Of a stretch of DNA of 64,000 nt, positions 1 to 12,139 are shown piece after piece. Every line of letters begins with the position of its first letter. Positions within the stretch are counted from its first letter, which is position 1. The DNA comes from Phytophthora sp. 'mugwort'. Taxonomy: Eukaryota > Oomycota > Peronosporomycetes > Peronosporales > Peronosporaceae. Both the position numbers and the translations under genes were made by a program. Where the stretch lies: the NCBI GenBank assembly GCA_033558025.1, contig JAUCEF010000016.1, positions 2,232,001 through 2,296,000 on the forward strand, in the 5' to 3' direction. The notes beneath the pieces were generated by a model that saw only the letters and a program-made list of their open reading frames with translations, had not been told where the DNA came from and searched no databases.

Positions 1-378
1 GTTGGCTTGGCAATACTATCACGCGCGCAAACGAGCGGGCGAAACGCCAAAAATGTAGTCGGCATGCGCGCTCGTTTGAAGATCAAGGACACCGACGCTA
101 AGCCCCGCTGCTAACCCGTAGAAACTTCATCGAGACACTCGGCGATCCAAATTTGGTGGATCCGCTGACCCTGCTGAGACTGGCAGTTGCGGATCAACAG
201 GAAGACGTACACCGCGTGCGCGAGCGGGCGAATTCTTGCCACAAGAAGGCGGTCGGACTCGCCAAGTACCAACCGAAGCCGATGACGCCACCGCAGCGAA
301 CTGCCCCCAAGCGTGCAGTGAGAGCCATGCAGATCCTAGAGTCTGAAGCTGAGTCTGACTCGGACGAGTTGGGATCAG

Positions 379-912
379 ATGGAGAACTGCATAGCGCCTA
401 CGTTGCGGCAGCCAGCAATTGGTCACGGCGACACAGGATCCACCGAGCTCCGCGCTGTGGCGCAGCTCAACTTGTACCATGCAGGACGGTCAGAGGACAA
501 CAGCTGCAGCAAGCTGTCAACTTGTCACGGGACCAAAGAGACGCTGGAGCATATCTTTTGGGCGTGCCCGTGCGCACAGGCATGCTGGCAGCAGTTGATT
601 AGCCACTGGACAGGAGAACCATGGAAAGCGGGGAAGCTTCAACACTTTCAAGGCAATTGCGCCAACCGGACGGCACCATCAGTAGCAAAAAGCATTGGAG
701 CAAGGCTCCGGGAGGAATACCCAGACGACGCGGCTCAATACGAGGTCGTATGGAAGAGAATGTGGCACATCCTCAGCAGCGTATGCATCACCAGCTTACG
801 GATACAGCGGAACCGGGCTGTGTCTCAGCAGGAAAAAATAGCAATAAAAGGCAGCGTCAAGGAATTCTGGACGACAGAAATGCGGCAAATAACGGCGCTC
901 GGGAAACGATAA
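379..912 (+). mobile_element. LINE reverse-transcriptase 3' fragment (zinc-binding region)
   Basis: This open stretch encodes about 177 residues and looks like the C-terminal zinc-binding region found after the reverse transcriptase of L1-like non-LTR retrotransposons. The diagnostic part is a Cys/His cluster around CHGTKETLEHIFWACPCAQ, followed by a tryptophan-rich tail (ACWQQLISHWTG) and a basic end. No reverse-transcriptase core lies upstream in the window, so this is a 5'-truncated copy. The open sequence in another frame at 153-602 has no recognisable domain and may be a piece of a neighbouring repeat. The family call rests on motif recall. Confidence 0.6.
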
Positions 913-1111
913 CGATAACGTAGGCCGGAGAAAACAATTTAAGAGACTCGGCTTCTGATGTGCCAACACGCAATGGAAGACCAACCAAGAGAGCAGTCAT
1001 TATTAGTGACAAGCCCCGTATAACCACCGGACCTCATGGAGACACCGGCGTTGCTATCCAGGCTTAGGACTTACCAGACCTCTAGAAACTGATAAAGCTT
1101 AAATAGACTCG

Positions 1112-1147
<36 letters not shown>

Positions 1148-2587
1148 TTGCGCCCCGTAGTATCTGCCGTTAGCATAGCTATGAGTCGCTCCTTTCTCTT
1201 GACCTCGATTTTTTACCCCCGTATTTGCGCCCCGATGGTTGATTGCGTAGGCCTGTCCTTGTTTTCGGCCTTGAGCCGCTTCAACTCACTCCAACTCCAA
1301 CTCCGGGGTTGGAGGTTTTCGCAAACCCCGTTCGAACTCGTCTCATCTATCCCTATACTGAAATCCATATACTAAGTTGGCCGACTCACAGTTCTGTTTT
1401 ATTATATTCGCGTATGCTCCTATACAATGCTAAGATGTGAGGGTCTTGGGACTTCATTATCGTGTGCCTGCTCTTCGAGTCTGATCTGAACTCGGGAAGC
1501 AGGCGACGTTTGCCTGCCTCACCTTAATATCGTACGACATACGAGAGGCGCCTCCACAGTAGACCAGAATAAGTAGCGCCGATCGTCGACGCCGCGCTGC
1601 ATCTGTGTCGGCGGCTTCATGCCGTGTAAAGCCTCAACGAAGTTCTCACAATAACAATAAGCTGTCAGCAAGTACGACCCAGTACTTTTATTCGCAACCA
1701 TCGCTACGCACCTGGAAGGTTGGCTTTTTTGCCTAGCATGTGCAGCACCTCGTCGGGCAGCACGGAGAGGTGGCTGTCGGTGCTACCAGCTAGAACACAG
1801 AAGGAGATTGCGGCGCCGTAAAGCATGTGTTGATGTAGCCGACCTCCAGCGCCACTGGTGCCTTCGGTGGCTGACCTTCGGTTTGCTTGTGCGCGCCGCC
1901 ATTATACTGATGCTGCGTGCTTCGCCGATAGCAACTTGCACAGCATTGTGCGGTCGTGCGAGAGGGTCTTTTATGGTGGAATTGCGCGGCCTATGTATTG
2001 GAGCCATCGTCATGATGTGAGCTGCATGGTGCTTCCAGCAGCAGACGACGAGAATGTTAGATTTGTATGCTGTGCTTCTTAAATCGATGCCTTGTCAAAA
2101 CGGGCCAACGGCGTGTTGCGTGCTGCGTCTTCTCTACTACAGCTTCACAGCAATCGTCTCGGTAACGTTTGGTGCTGACAAGGCTACTTTCTGCCTTCTG
2201 CCGTGCCTACTCTTCCTCGCATTAGCGCTATCGCCGTCGTTTTTTGCTGAACAAGTTTGCAGCAGACTTGACGGTAGGTTTATTTGGCCGGTGTGTTTTT
2301 TTTCGCGAGGTGACAGCTTACAAAACTTTGCCCTACGAGCCAAATAGAGCAGCTGATTGGTCGGATGACAGTTTAACTGTCACAGCAAATGCGGACAACT
2401 ATTAGCTAGTCTACGCTATGTGCAACACAACTGTTTCACTAAGTACGATATATAATTAATAGAAGTTTGAATGAGATTCGATTAAAATGAATCGTGAGGA
2501 GAGGTCGTAAGACAGGCGTTCTTACGCAGACCAAGGGTGCGCGATTGGTGGAAAATCGTATTCTGTTCGTGAAGTCCGCCAAAGCGC
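913..2587. other. Intergenic, no gene seen
   Basis: Apart from the CT microsatellite I see no protein or RNA gene here. The open frames are short, lack recognisable motifs and overlap one another. Base composition is mixed and more AT-rich than in the gene block. Confidence 0.5.
1115..1144. repeat. (CT)n microsatellite
   Basis: About 15 uninterrupted CT dinucleotides lie in a stretch without genes. Confidence 0.95.
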
Positions 2588-4775
2588 TCATTGCTGTATT
2601 TGCCCTCGGCGATAATGTGTCCCTAGGTATCGTCGAGCGTGGGCCCAGCACGCACACTCCAGTCCGCTCGCTGCTAGACGGGTCGGCCCTGTTGCTGGTC
2701 CTGTCGGTGCCTGAGGTGGCGCTCCTGTTGTTGGTCGTGTCGGTGCCCGAGGTGTCCTGTTACCGAGCACGCTGCTGTTCGAAATGCTGAGACACTGTTG
2801 GCGTGTACTACGAGGATCGACCGCTGCGGGCACCAGCTTTCTTCGTTTGCGACTACGGAAAGGCAAGGACCGTGCACTCGGGTCACGGGCCTTGTTCGCT
2901 TCGCGCACCAAGCGGACTACCGTTGTGACCTTAAGCTGCGAGTGACGGCGCTCTCGAAAGGTCGGTAGGTGCTCGAGTGTGCTCATCCCGATTTCGAACA
3001 GATTATCGGCTTCTTCTTCGGTCTGCACAGTCGATATGGCAGATCCTGTCGCCGCCTCAACTTTAGTGGTGATACGCTTCATCAGCATTGACCACTCGGA
3101 GTGTGTGTTGGCGTTTTGGCGGGTCGAGAGATCCCGACTAGTTACTCGGCGGAAGGGTGGGTACCCAAGCGCCACGTTCCCCAGCCACTACTTTCAAGCT
3201 GTAAGCGGGTCGGTGCTGGGAAACTCGAAGCTAGCGGGGAGGAAGTGGAACTTGTTGTCCCAGAAATGGACGCGGGTGTTGTTCTTCTCGGAGCTGGCCG
3301 ACGGTGATGGAAGTGCGGCAATGGGACCATCGATCCCGGCTTCTGCTAGTAGCTCCTTGATCATCTGCTTCAGGACATCACGCGTGATATTTCCTGATGA
3401 GACTGCTTTTTCGTCCAGCATTGTTCTAAATCCTCGCAACAAAACGTCAGGCAGGTCTATCACTGCCGACCTCGTCTCTTCCAGTTGCCTGTATATCTCG
3501 ATGTAGGGCGGGATGCCCGTGGGTCGCATCCATGGTGAGTCGCAAGTGATGACTTGACTTCGAAGTCGTGCGATTGCTATCGGGTCTCGAAATAAGTACG
3601 TGGATAGCAACGCATACGAGGGCGGCAGCTTCTCCCGCAAGTAATCGCCACGATAAACCAGTGACGCTAGGCAAAGGTGAAGTAGCGGATGAAGTACATC
3701 AGCGTCCACCAGCCCCGGAAACATCCGCGCCACATCCACTTCGCGGTTGAATTCACCGGCGAAGCAAAATGGGGCGGTAGTGCCGCAAACCGAGCCTTGT
3801 TGAGGGGCAGCCCGGCAATGACGCGACCGAGGAACTGGTCACCGGCGCTTCTCGTATCGCAAGTAGCGGTCTTGAACACCACCGAGGGACCAACCACAGC
3901 GAAGGCACTCGCTGACAATTAATGGCCCTCCGGTGGAGCCGCTGCATGCGTATGAGGCCACTCCCTTCCGAATGGAGCGTGTACCGTAAGATTTTGCGCT
4001 GTCATCGATTTCGAGAGCTTCTGCTAGTGCCTTGCCAAACCGCAGCTTTTGGTTAGACCCCGAGAAGAGAGCCCCCGGTTTCTGACGCGGGTTACATGCC
4101 AAGTATACCGCCAGAGCTGTTACCCAACTGGTAGCCGGCGCCCCCGGATTGGCATGCATATACCGGGCGTCCTTGGCCCACTGCCTTCTTGGTTGGTCTT
4201 CGTTTTGTGAAGCACGCAGCCGATGCTGTCCTCCGCACTCACTAAATGCGACGTACACACCGTCTCGACAGACTTGGAGCGGCACATCAGGTTCCATTGA
4301 GTCGTAAGGAAAAGGTGAGCAAAGCCTCCGTCGTTTCTCCCCAGCATCGTGCTACATAGCTTCTCGTACATTGAATACTTCAGCGCGCGCTTCCCAGAGC
4401 TGTGGACGTCAGCAATCTGCTCGGTGCAGGCGCTTGATCCCGGAGAACAGCATCTTCATCCCCTCGCCGTACTCGGCCGGGACCGGCACGTCGTTCCGTC
4501 GATACAAATCCTACACGGCGCTCAGCCCAGTGTGACAGCTTTTAAGTCCTTCTCCTTGGCCAAAAGAAACGCCTCAAAGTCCTTTGGTGTGAATACAGAG
4601 GGGTCCAGCTCTCCTGATGCAGTGAAGAAGCGCTGAGGGTTGACAATGTTCTTGTTCGTCATAACCTAGTGCGGATGCCTTTGAGGTAGCTTCGTATGTG
4701 CTTGCTGTGCCCGCCGCGATGCACCGGGCACGAACGCCAGCACCTTCTAGCTCCAGCGCGTCGGTGACTGGCACA
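2588..4775 (-). mobile_element. Decayed tyrosine-recombinase element (Crypton-like)
   Basis: Read on the minus strand, one protein can be followed through several frames, so the gene is broken by frameshifts. The N-terminal part is near 4570-4775 (KDFEAFLLAKEKDLKAVTL is readable at about 4543-4600). A middle part lies at 4120-4371. The recombinase core lies at 3839-4297, with GTRSIRKGVASYACSGSTG followed by GVQDRYLRYE. These fit the R..(H)..R and nucleophilic Tyr region of tyrosine recombinases. C-terminal parts lie at 3667-3918, 3194-3739 and 2588-3175. Tyrosine recombinases of this kind are carried by Crypton and DIRS elements; I see no reverse transcriptase nearby, which favours Crypton. 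The copy is inactive. Confidence 0.6.
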
Positions 4776-6080
4776 GGCTCTCACTCTGCATTATCATCAC
4801 CATCGCCACGCGGTGAGCGCGAGCCGCTTGCTGCTTCCATGTAGAGAACTGCCTGGTTTTGATGTCTTATTGCAGGATAAAAGTACAGAGGTGGGGGTGA
4901 ATCGTCTGCTCGATGACGGAAAAAATAGGGCCCTTGCCTTACGAGTCACTCATTCGTTGTATGGGCACCTTACGTTTTCGAAAGAAAAGTGCATGGTAGT
5001 ATAGTTTGTCGCTGCTGCCAAAACCGGCAATTTGTGTGTTTACCTTGTTAAAGACGTTGAAATCGCAGACGTTAGCACACTGCATAACAAAAAATAACAT
5101 ATCTACACAGCAGCTTCTACTCTCCCTACAAGCCGAGAAATAGCAAAAATCTGACCAGATTTGGGGGGATATGAAAAAAAAGCCTAACTTTGTATAGTGT
5201 AGTTCATCGAAGTGGCTCGCGAAAGGGATTGTATGAATAAAGGTTTCTTTGACATAAAGCTTTCACTTAGTTTCTTTTCGTTCTTGAAATACAGCGATTA
5301 TTGAGAAAGGCTTCGACACGTGGTCCGTTCATCACTCACACCAGTGGACGTTGCCGTCGGGTCCTTGCAAGCAACCAGCACTCACACCGTTTCACCGACT
5401 TCCCGTCCGTTTAGGGGATATGTAACCCCTGCAGCAGTCGGGACTCTTCACCAGCGAGATTTTCGGTTACTGAGCTTCACTGCATGTTTCGGCCCACCGT
5501 TCGACTCTATGCATAATAGTAACGCCCACTCATAGGGTTGATCGCACACGAACTTAACTGCCCCCTTGACTGGCATTAGTTAATGTGGCCGACCAAGTCA
5601 GGATGGGTTCAGGCCCAAATGGATCTCGTTCTGGGCCGAATACCATCCATCGCGATGCCATCGCTGTCTCTGATAATATCAGAGACAAAAAATATATTTT
5701 GTTTCATACAGGCATTCCATCTCGTCGAAAAAATGTCTAATATATAGTGCTCAACACGCCTGCCGCAACTAATAAGCCAATAGAAGTGGTCGCTCGAGCC
5801 TCGTGCTCGATCCCACGTGTACACAAAGGTGGTCAGCAGTGGCAAAAAGTAGGCAGGAAAATCCGTTGCGGCGCAGTAGTTACTACGCTTGACTGACTAC
5901 TACCGATAATAGTACAGTGTACACCCCCAAAACCCAACATCAACCGTTACTAAAGCCCCCTCGCTCTGTCTCTATTATGCTTCTCGCTTTCGCTGGTCAC
6001 CTTCTACGAATAAAAAGGTCAGTAAAACACTGAAACCTTTGCGTATACATCTCGACGTCTGTGGTACTGCGCCATTTGGT
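4776..6080. other. Intergenic, no gene seen
   Basis: No supported gene. A small perfect palindrome lies at 5666-5686 (GTCTCTGAT, 3-nt loop, ATCAGAGAC). The rest is AT-rich spacer leading to the PH-domain gene. Confidence 0.5.
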
Positions 6081-6094
6081 ACCAGTCTGCATTT
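6081..6094 (+). promoter_or_regulatory. Candidate Inr-like element of the PH-domain gene
   Basis: CCAGTCTGCATTTT partly matches the oomycete initiator consensus (TCATTYYNCAWTTT). It lies about 85 nt upstream of the ATG at 6179. The 3' half matches well and the 5' half weakly. Confidence 0.3.
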
Positions 6095-6178
6095 TATCTT
6101 TTGCTTGGCGAGACACACGGGTATTATAGTTTAGAGGAGTTTCGCTCTATAGAGAATTCTTCAGAACTGCCCAGATAT

Positions 6179-7978
6179 ATGGGTCTAAATCGCCGGGCCA
6201 AAGCGGCGGAGTCCTCGGCCACGTCGTCGTCGACGTCCTCGAGGTTCTTGGCCTTCTTCTCGCACAAAAAGCAGGACCCCCCAGTGCAGGACGACAAGGA
6301 GCAGCGGCGTCGGAATAAAACCAAAAAGGCCAAACTCAAGAGCAAACGCAGCAGAAGCAGGAGCTTCAGCGGTGGAGAAGAAGAGGACGAGGCTCGAGCA
6401 CCGCCGGCCAACGCCACGTTAAGTGGTCGAGTCCCGCGTGACGCGTCCCCGACGTGTGTGGGCGTGTTCCCGCAGCGGTCGTCGCGCTCCTCTTCGCTGC
6501 AATATTCCACCAGGTCCTCGTCCGAGTCGTCGACGTCGAGATCCTCGGGCTTCTCATTGCGACGAGAGCGCAGACAAAACGTCGCTGTAGTTTTCGACCG
6601 GGACCACGACGATCTGAGCCGTCGGAGATCATCGTCGACCGCTTCGTCCGTGGAGTCCGAGACGCAGGCCTTAGAGTCATCGCCGTCGAGCTTCGGGCCA
6701 CGCGAGATGTGGCGAGAGAGCTCCGTGTACGAGTTCTTGAGCTCTTTCCCGCGAGATCTGACTACGGACGTGCGAGTCACGTGTCGCGTGGTGCACCCGA
6801 AACTCTCGAAGCGTTACATGCGTGGCCTCATTGCGTCGCTTGAGTTCGAGATCCGAGCGACCAAGTGGGCCGCCTACTTCCTGCAAATTGTGCACAATGC
6901 ACACAAACACAAGCGGATCTCGCTGCGTTCAGCGATTTCAGTTAAATGGGCCATTTGTGCGTACGTGCGGGGTGAAGCCCAGGCACGACAGGAACAGCAG
7001 AAGCGAACGGACTTGACGCTGCAACGCAAGATGACGGAGTACCGCGTGGCGCTGCAATGTGTTGCAGGCACGAGTGTCGTTAAGTACGGACGCAAGGGCA
7101 AACCGCATGCCACGAACCTGTGCGTGGAGAATGGCGACACGCTGCGCTGGACTTCAAAGCTGCTGGCGCATGCCACGCACATGGCGGTCGACGGCGTGGC
7201 CGCCACGACGACAATGGGCAAGAAGCGCGTCAAGGCCAAGAACGCCATCCCGCTGGCCAGCATTCTGCGCGTGACGTCGGGCCCGACCACTAGTGTCCTG
7301 GCACGAGCGCTGCACAAAGGCACACTGGTTCTGGACGATGCAGGGTGCACCTTGTCGGTGGTAACGCACACACGCACATTGGATCTCAAGGCCAAGACGG
7401 CTGAAGAACGGGAATGGCTGCAACGCAGTCTGGAATTCCTCGTGGATCTCGCGCGTGATCATGAGCGGCGTGTGGCACAGCAAGTGGAGCTGACGATCAT
7501 GAAGCGGATGGAAACTCTTTCTGTCTGGAAATACGGCCGCAAAGGCCGGCCGCACAAGACGCGTGTCTTCGTGGATCGTTTCGGAGAGGTCTCCTGGCTT
7601 GGCCGGAGTGGCGACTCGCTGCAGCTCGACGAGATTGTTTCCGTGCATGAAGGCCACCACACGCCCGTGTTTGCCAGAGCTCGAGCAGCAGGATTAGTAT
7701 CTCCCGCCAAGGCGTCACACTGCTTCTCTCTAGTGACTTCACTGCGCTCTCTTGATATCGAAGCACTGAACGAGCAGCAACGCGACTGGTTCGTCGTTGC
7801 CTTCCGGTATCTGTTGGATAAAGTACACGAGAAGACGGCCGCCATGCAACGCGAGCGAGCTGAGCGACAGCTCCGCATGCTGCAAGATCTCAGTCGCGAA
7901 GATGAAGAAGACAACTATCTCACTGGAGACGGCGACGATGTCTACTACGATGACTGTCCACCAGCACGTCACGCTTAA
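6179..7978 (+). CDS. Tandem PH-like domain protein (599 aa)
   Basis: Single-exon gene. The frame is open from 6101, but the first ATG in frame is at 6179 (MGLNRRAKA), which I take as the start. Residues 1 to about 180 are low-complexity, rich in Ser, Arg and Lys (basic run KTKKAKLKSKRSRSRS). A helical basic segment follows. Two homologous modules come next, at about 288-422 and 437-550. Each opens with YGRKGKPH or YGRKGRPH, has a mid-domain W, and closes with a Leu/Trp amphipathic helix (EEREWLQRSLEFL; QQRDWFVVAFRYL), as expected of pleckstrin-homology folds. The C-terminus is acidic. A membrane or phosphoinositide-binding scaffold is the inference; the binding specificity is unknown. It is convergent with the ankyrin gene, with 145 bp between stops. 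A decayed partial copy lies at 34250-34605. Confidence 0.8.
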   Translation: MGLNRRAKAAESSATSSSTSSRFLAFFSHKKQDPPVQDDKEQRRRNKTKKAKLKSKRSRSRSFSGGEEEDEARAPPANATLSGRVPRDASPTCVGVFPQRSSRSSSLQYSTRSSSESSTSRSSGFSLRRERRQNVAVVFDRDHDDLSRRRSSSTASSVESETQALESSPSSFGPREMWRESSVYEFLSSFPRDLTTDVRVTCRVVHPKLSKRYMRGLIASLEFEIRATKWAAYFLQIVHNAHKHKRISLRSAISVKWAICAYVRGEAQARQEQQKRTDLTLQRKMTEYRVALQCVAGTSVVKYGRKGKPHATNLCVENGDTLRWTSKLLAHATHMAVDGVAATTTMGKKRVKAKNAIPLASILRVTSGPTTSVLARALHKGTLVLDDAGCTLSVVTHTRTLDLKAKTAEEREWLQRSLEFLVDLARDHERRVAQQVELTIMKRMETLSVWKYGRKGRPHKTRVFVDRFGEVSWLGRSGDSLQLDEIVSVHEGHHTPVFARARAAGLVSPAKASHCFSLVTSLRSLDIEALNEQQRDWFVVAFRYLLDKVHEKTAAMQRERAERQLRMLQDLSREDEEDNYLTGDGDDVYYDDCPPARHA

Positions 7979-8123
7979 GTGTTTCAGTGAAACTTTCACA
8001 TGTGTACAAACTATTGTTGATGGGAAAACAGCCACCAACTTTGACAAATACAAGATAAAATACAAGACGCAACATGGAAATCTATCTCGTTTCTACTTGT
8101 TCACTATAGATTACTAAAGCTTC

Positions 8124-10899
8124 TCATCGCGGAGCAAACTGCAAGACATCCCGCTGCATCTTCCACCACTCCTCCATTTGTAGGCGCTCGAGCGCACGAG
8201 CATTAGCTAGGCGCTGTTCTATAATCTGTGCAAGTGCAAGATGATGAGCGCTTTCCAGCACCTCGAGTTGGCCGTTGCTTAGTGCCCCGAGATCTGTACC
8301 TGGAACCAAGTGGAATGCACGCAGAGCCACAGCGGAAGCTCGAGATTCCGAGGTTTCAAGAGCGTGCTGCATATCCTCCAACGAATAGCGAGCGACATCG
8401 TCTCGAGCCCCCGTACATAAGTTTGACATGGAGAGTCCTAGCGACGCGGCTTGGGCTTGCGCGAGGCTGTTGCGGGTCATCGACTTCTTAGCTATCACTT
8501 CGTGGCATCGAACGCACTTCAACATGGTCGAAGCAGCCGTTCGGAACGCCGAAGACTCGAGACAGGACGCGCAGTACAGTTGTGTACATGCCGTGGAGGT
8601 CTTTTCGTCACCGTTTCCGGACGTTCCACCGCTGCATTGCAAATTATCATTCACAAGTTCACCGCAGAGACCACAGGCCAGGTAACCCAGTGTCTCCGCC
8701 ACCTTTTCGTTGCTCAGTCGCAGCTTGTTTATCCATCGATCGCGAGCTTCACGTGCTACTTGGTGGTTACCACTGACACGTTGCTGCTTCCACGTGAGAC
8801 GTCCACCTGACGAGTAGTGTAGACCCGTCGACGATACTGACGACGAAGCTACGGCATACGGAGCTGTAGCAGGCGAAGAACCAAAGCTTGGTCGCCACGG
8901 CGACGTAAGTGAAAACGGAAGTCCGTTTGAACTAACAGTCGCGACGGACGATACGTTAGTTAATCCGGCTGGCAGTTCAAGTGATCGGAAGACCAGTGCG
9001 TTATGGTTCAGTAGTGACGGCAACGCGATCGACCGAGAGGTCCGACTAGTCGTACTAAAGCTACTCGTCGTTTCCCATCGTTCCTCTTCAGGTCTGGTCA
9101 ATACGTGTGCAACAACGGGAGGTGACGCTGTCGCTACTGACGTCGGGTTCGTTCTAGTCGAACTTCGAGCATTGCTCGCTCTTTGGCTGAACTTCCGGTG
9201 AGAAACATGCGGGTCCGTTCTGGCCGAAGATGTCGTAGACTTTCGCCGCGTGGCGGTTGACAGCGAGGAGATAGCTGGGGCTTTTATTGAGCTGCTGGCA
9301 ATTGCTGCAACAGCAGCGCGGTGTTTCTTGCCGACGGTGGTCCACGCGCCAGCCGACAGAGATGAATGCACATTCTCAGTTGATTGCCCGTTCGTAGCAC
9401 TCGTCGTTTGCATTGTCTCGTGTTGTGGAGCATTGTCTTCAATGTCATCATCGTTATCCTGACCAACGGACACGATTGAATCTCGAACGGGCGAACTCTC
9501 CTCTGCGTCAGAGCTTGCAGCACTCGCTTCATCATCCTTCTCTTCCAACGCGTTGATACTCTCATCGGTCTGGCCATCGGGCTCAGCCGAAGGCTCATCG
9601 GCAACACGTTCAGGCTCAGCAGATTTTGTGTTCCTGATACCGCTTTCATTTTGCTCCGTAGGCGTACTGTTGACTTGGGTAGTATCTTGTTCCGGCTCGT
9701 GCTGTTGTTGCTGCTGCTTAGCTGCCGCCTTGCGTTTGGCCTTCTTGTTCTTCTTCTTGTTCTTCTTGCCGCTCGTAGTGTTGCCTGCTCCGCTAGCACC
9801 AGTGGCCGCCTCTTCCTCCATCTCTAACATCGCCATCATCCGCGCCGCGGCCTCCTCTTCAAGCTGCCGCCAAATACCACGCAGATGCTCGACGCACGGG
9901 CCACTCTCACGGAGCTCCGAGTCCTGTGCTTCTTCCAGTGGAGTCTGGCCAATTGCGTTCCGCAGCGTAATATCTGCGCCAAACGCCAGCAACGTCTTCA
10001 CGCACTCCAGGTATCCGCACGACGCCGCCAAGTGCATCGCCGTGCTGCCCTCTCGGTCCTGGAAGTTCACGAGCTTCCCGTTCTTCTCCAGTAACATGGT
10101 CAGGATCTGCGCTCGTCGTTTATCACTCTCTGCATCCTGCTCCGGATCCTCTCCGATCATCACAGCACACAGCAACGTCGACGCGCCGTACTGGTTCAGC
10201 ATGTTAACGTCTGCACCGTGCTTCAGCAGCACCTTCACGGCCTCCGCGCGACCTTCAATGCACGCCCAGATCAACGGCGTGTCTGCATTCACGTTCCAGC
10301 AGTCCACGATGGCCGCGTCACACTCACACAGAGCGGCCACGATCTCCGCGTCTCCATTCTACACGACAAAAGAGTGGCAGCACCAAAGTCTCAGCAAGAG
10401 TTACAGCTTTGAAGTGATCACTGCAGGTTGTCCACTCTACCTTTGCAGCAAAATGGAGAGCGGTAGAGCGCAGTTCATGAGTACGGACGCCGACATCGGC
10501 GCCGCGCCGCAGCAACGCGCGAACGACGCCACGATGGCCCTCGGCCGCGGCCACCATGAGGGCCGTGAAGCCATCCACGTCCACATCATTGACGCCCACG
10601 CGGCCGCTTTCCAAGATCTCCTCGAGACACTCGAGATCGCCTTCAGCTGCACATTCGTAAAAGTTGATGGCCCACGTCTGGCCGTCGGCTAGATCCACTG
10701 AGAATTCGGCCGTCGTCACCTCCTCCTCTTCGTCCGAGTCGGATGCCGCCTCCACTGGGATTGTCACCGTGGCCAGCACATCAGAAGAAGCGCCTGTGTC
10801 TGCTGAAGAAGATGCAGACTGCGTCCTGACTGAAGACGCTGTGTTCGCCCTGTTAGCTGCGGGCGTCGCGGCCGCGGCCGCTTTGGCTGTTGCCGCCAT
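8124..10899 (-). CDS. Ankyrin-repeat protein with C-terminal RING-like cysteine domain (897 aa, 2 exons)
   Basis: Two exons: 10899-10441 and 10358-8124, joined across an 82-nt intron. Splicing restores an ankyrin repeat (LHFAAK to NGDAEIVAAL) and keeps frame (459 + 2235 nt). Ankyrin repeats occupy about residues 72-305. A Lys-rich stretch near 349-367 (GKKNKKKNKKAKRKAAAK), followed by poly-Gln, could act as a nuclear or RNA-binding signal. A long Ser/Thr-rich linker follows. Near 712-785 is a CGLCGE..CxxLYCASC..CVRCHE arrangement that looks like a divergent RING or zinc-binding module. A coiled C-terminus ends the protein. Ankyrin plus RING suggests a substrate adaptor or E3 ligase, but ligase activity is only inferred. 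The start is the ATG at 10899. Confidence 0.8.
10359..10440 (-). other. Intron of ankyrin gene
   Basis: 82-nt GT-AG intron (GTAGAG...GTGTAG) in phase 0. Reading through it would end the protein after a short out-of-family tail; removing it joins two halves of an ankyrin repeat. Confidence 0.85.
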
Positions 10900-12088
10900 T
10901 GACTTTTGATTTGCACAATTTGCTGAATTGTGTACGATTGATGTATGTAGACCATTTGTATACCGTATACATTCCGATAAAAAGTCAAGTGGGTCGAAGA
11001 TTGCCCGCTACAAACACGGAAAAGAAAGCATTACAAGTTTCATGGTCGAGTCACTACAGTATAGTGCCGTTCAGTGAGAAGCTCATTCAGCAACTGCACT
11101 AAATCAGTACTGACATCTGTGTAGAATGTTACAAGTCCATATATTATTTTGAAATACTAATTATGTCATGGCAAATATAGTATTACTACATTTAGTACTA
11201 TAGCAACGTACTAATGGTAATACATTTTTTGGCGAAGATTGTGAGGTAAGTTCGAGTACCGAAAGGGTATTGAAAGCTCCGAGATAAAAAAGCGCTGTTG
11301 TGCCTTGCCGTTTTCCTACGACATGGAATGTCGTCTTCAAGTGTGGGTACGGCGGCAAATCTCCTCGATGTGTTGTCTGGCCGACTGCCTGGCCGGATAG
11401 GTTAATAACATGCACTCGTTGGCTGGTACTAGTTGCAACTCTGTGCTTGCAAAGGCACGCTCGATATATTCACCTCGTATCCCGATCTGTCGCCTGTACG
11501 CACGCGTATGGTGCCCAAGTGCAATATATTATCCTGCCTTCGTCGCCCAAGGCTCGCACTGGTATGTTTTCGCTCTGAACCAGGCTTTATAGTCGCGAAT
11601 GTCGTCGTGCCAGGATTAGTACCAGAGTTTTTCGATAACTAACGTTCAGTGTAGCGGTCTGCTCCATCGGAAATTGCACGTAGAACATGTGATACTGTCA
11701 GCAAGAAAAAAGTTCGAAGATCGTGACGCCACAATACTGATCTTAATACAGTAACTCAAGCGCGCTCAGAAGCCTACTTGGTGTAACGCTGGAAGCTGCA
11801 GCACTCTAAGAGTCCCGGGACGGCTAACTTTGTCGCCAACTTGATTCCAGACGCCGATTGTACCCATATCGTGTCCCTGCACTAAGTTTATGCAGCTTCG
11901 TGTTTACGGGTCATGCCATGTGCGATGTACGAAAAAAAGTTTTTTTTAAGCTACTGCCGGCAATCTTGCGACCTCAACTTGTACATACGCCAACCATTGG
12001 GAAAGCTTTCTGCTTGTCTTCGCGTCGCATTTGCCGTCGGTGCCGTGTCCTTGATGCCTTGCTGGTCTCGCTATGTAGATGCAACTAC
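10900..12088. other. Intergenic between divergent genes
   Basis: This spacer separates the ankyrin gene (minus strand) from the thioesterase-like gene (plus strand). It is AT-rich with no supported coding region. It must hold both promoters. Confidence 0.5.
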
Positions 12089-12090
12089 TC

Positions 12091-12104
12091 TCATTCTCAA
12101 TTCT
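12091..12104 (+). promoter_or_regulatory. Candidate initiator (Inr) of thioesterase-like gene
   Basis: TCATTCTCAATTCT lies 36 nt upstream of the ATG and closely resembles the oomycete Inr core, one base shorter in the middle. The broken tandem copy has a matching TCATTCCCACTTTC near 13681-13694, also about 40 nt before its ATG. That supports a functional element. Confidence 0.5.
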
Positions 12105-12139
12105 ACCAGCATCCGCTCAATATCCAGCTTCTCTCCGTC

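Noticed and set aside
6101..6178. Open frame extending the PH-domain gene upstream
   Set aside because: It contains no ATG; the frame begins with TTG. Start set at 6179.
9553..10692. 379-residue open frame on the plus strand
   Set aside because: It is antisense to the ankyrin gene, with low-complexity Ser/Cys runs that mirror the real coding strand.
11858..12139. 94-codon upstream extension of the thioesterase-like gene
   Set aside because: No ATG at its head and it would bury the signal peptide; an Inr-like motif lies inside it.
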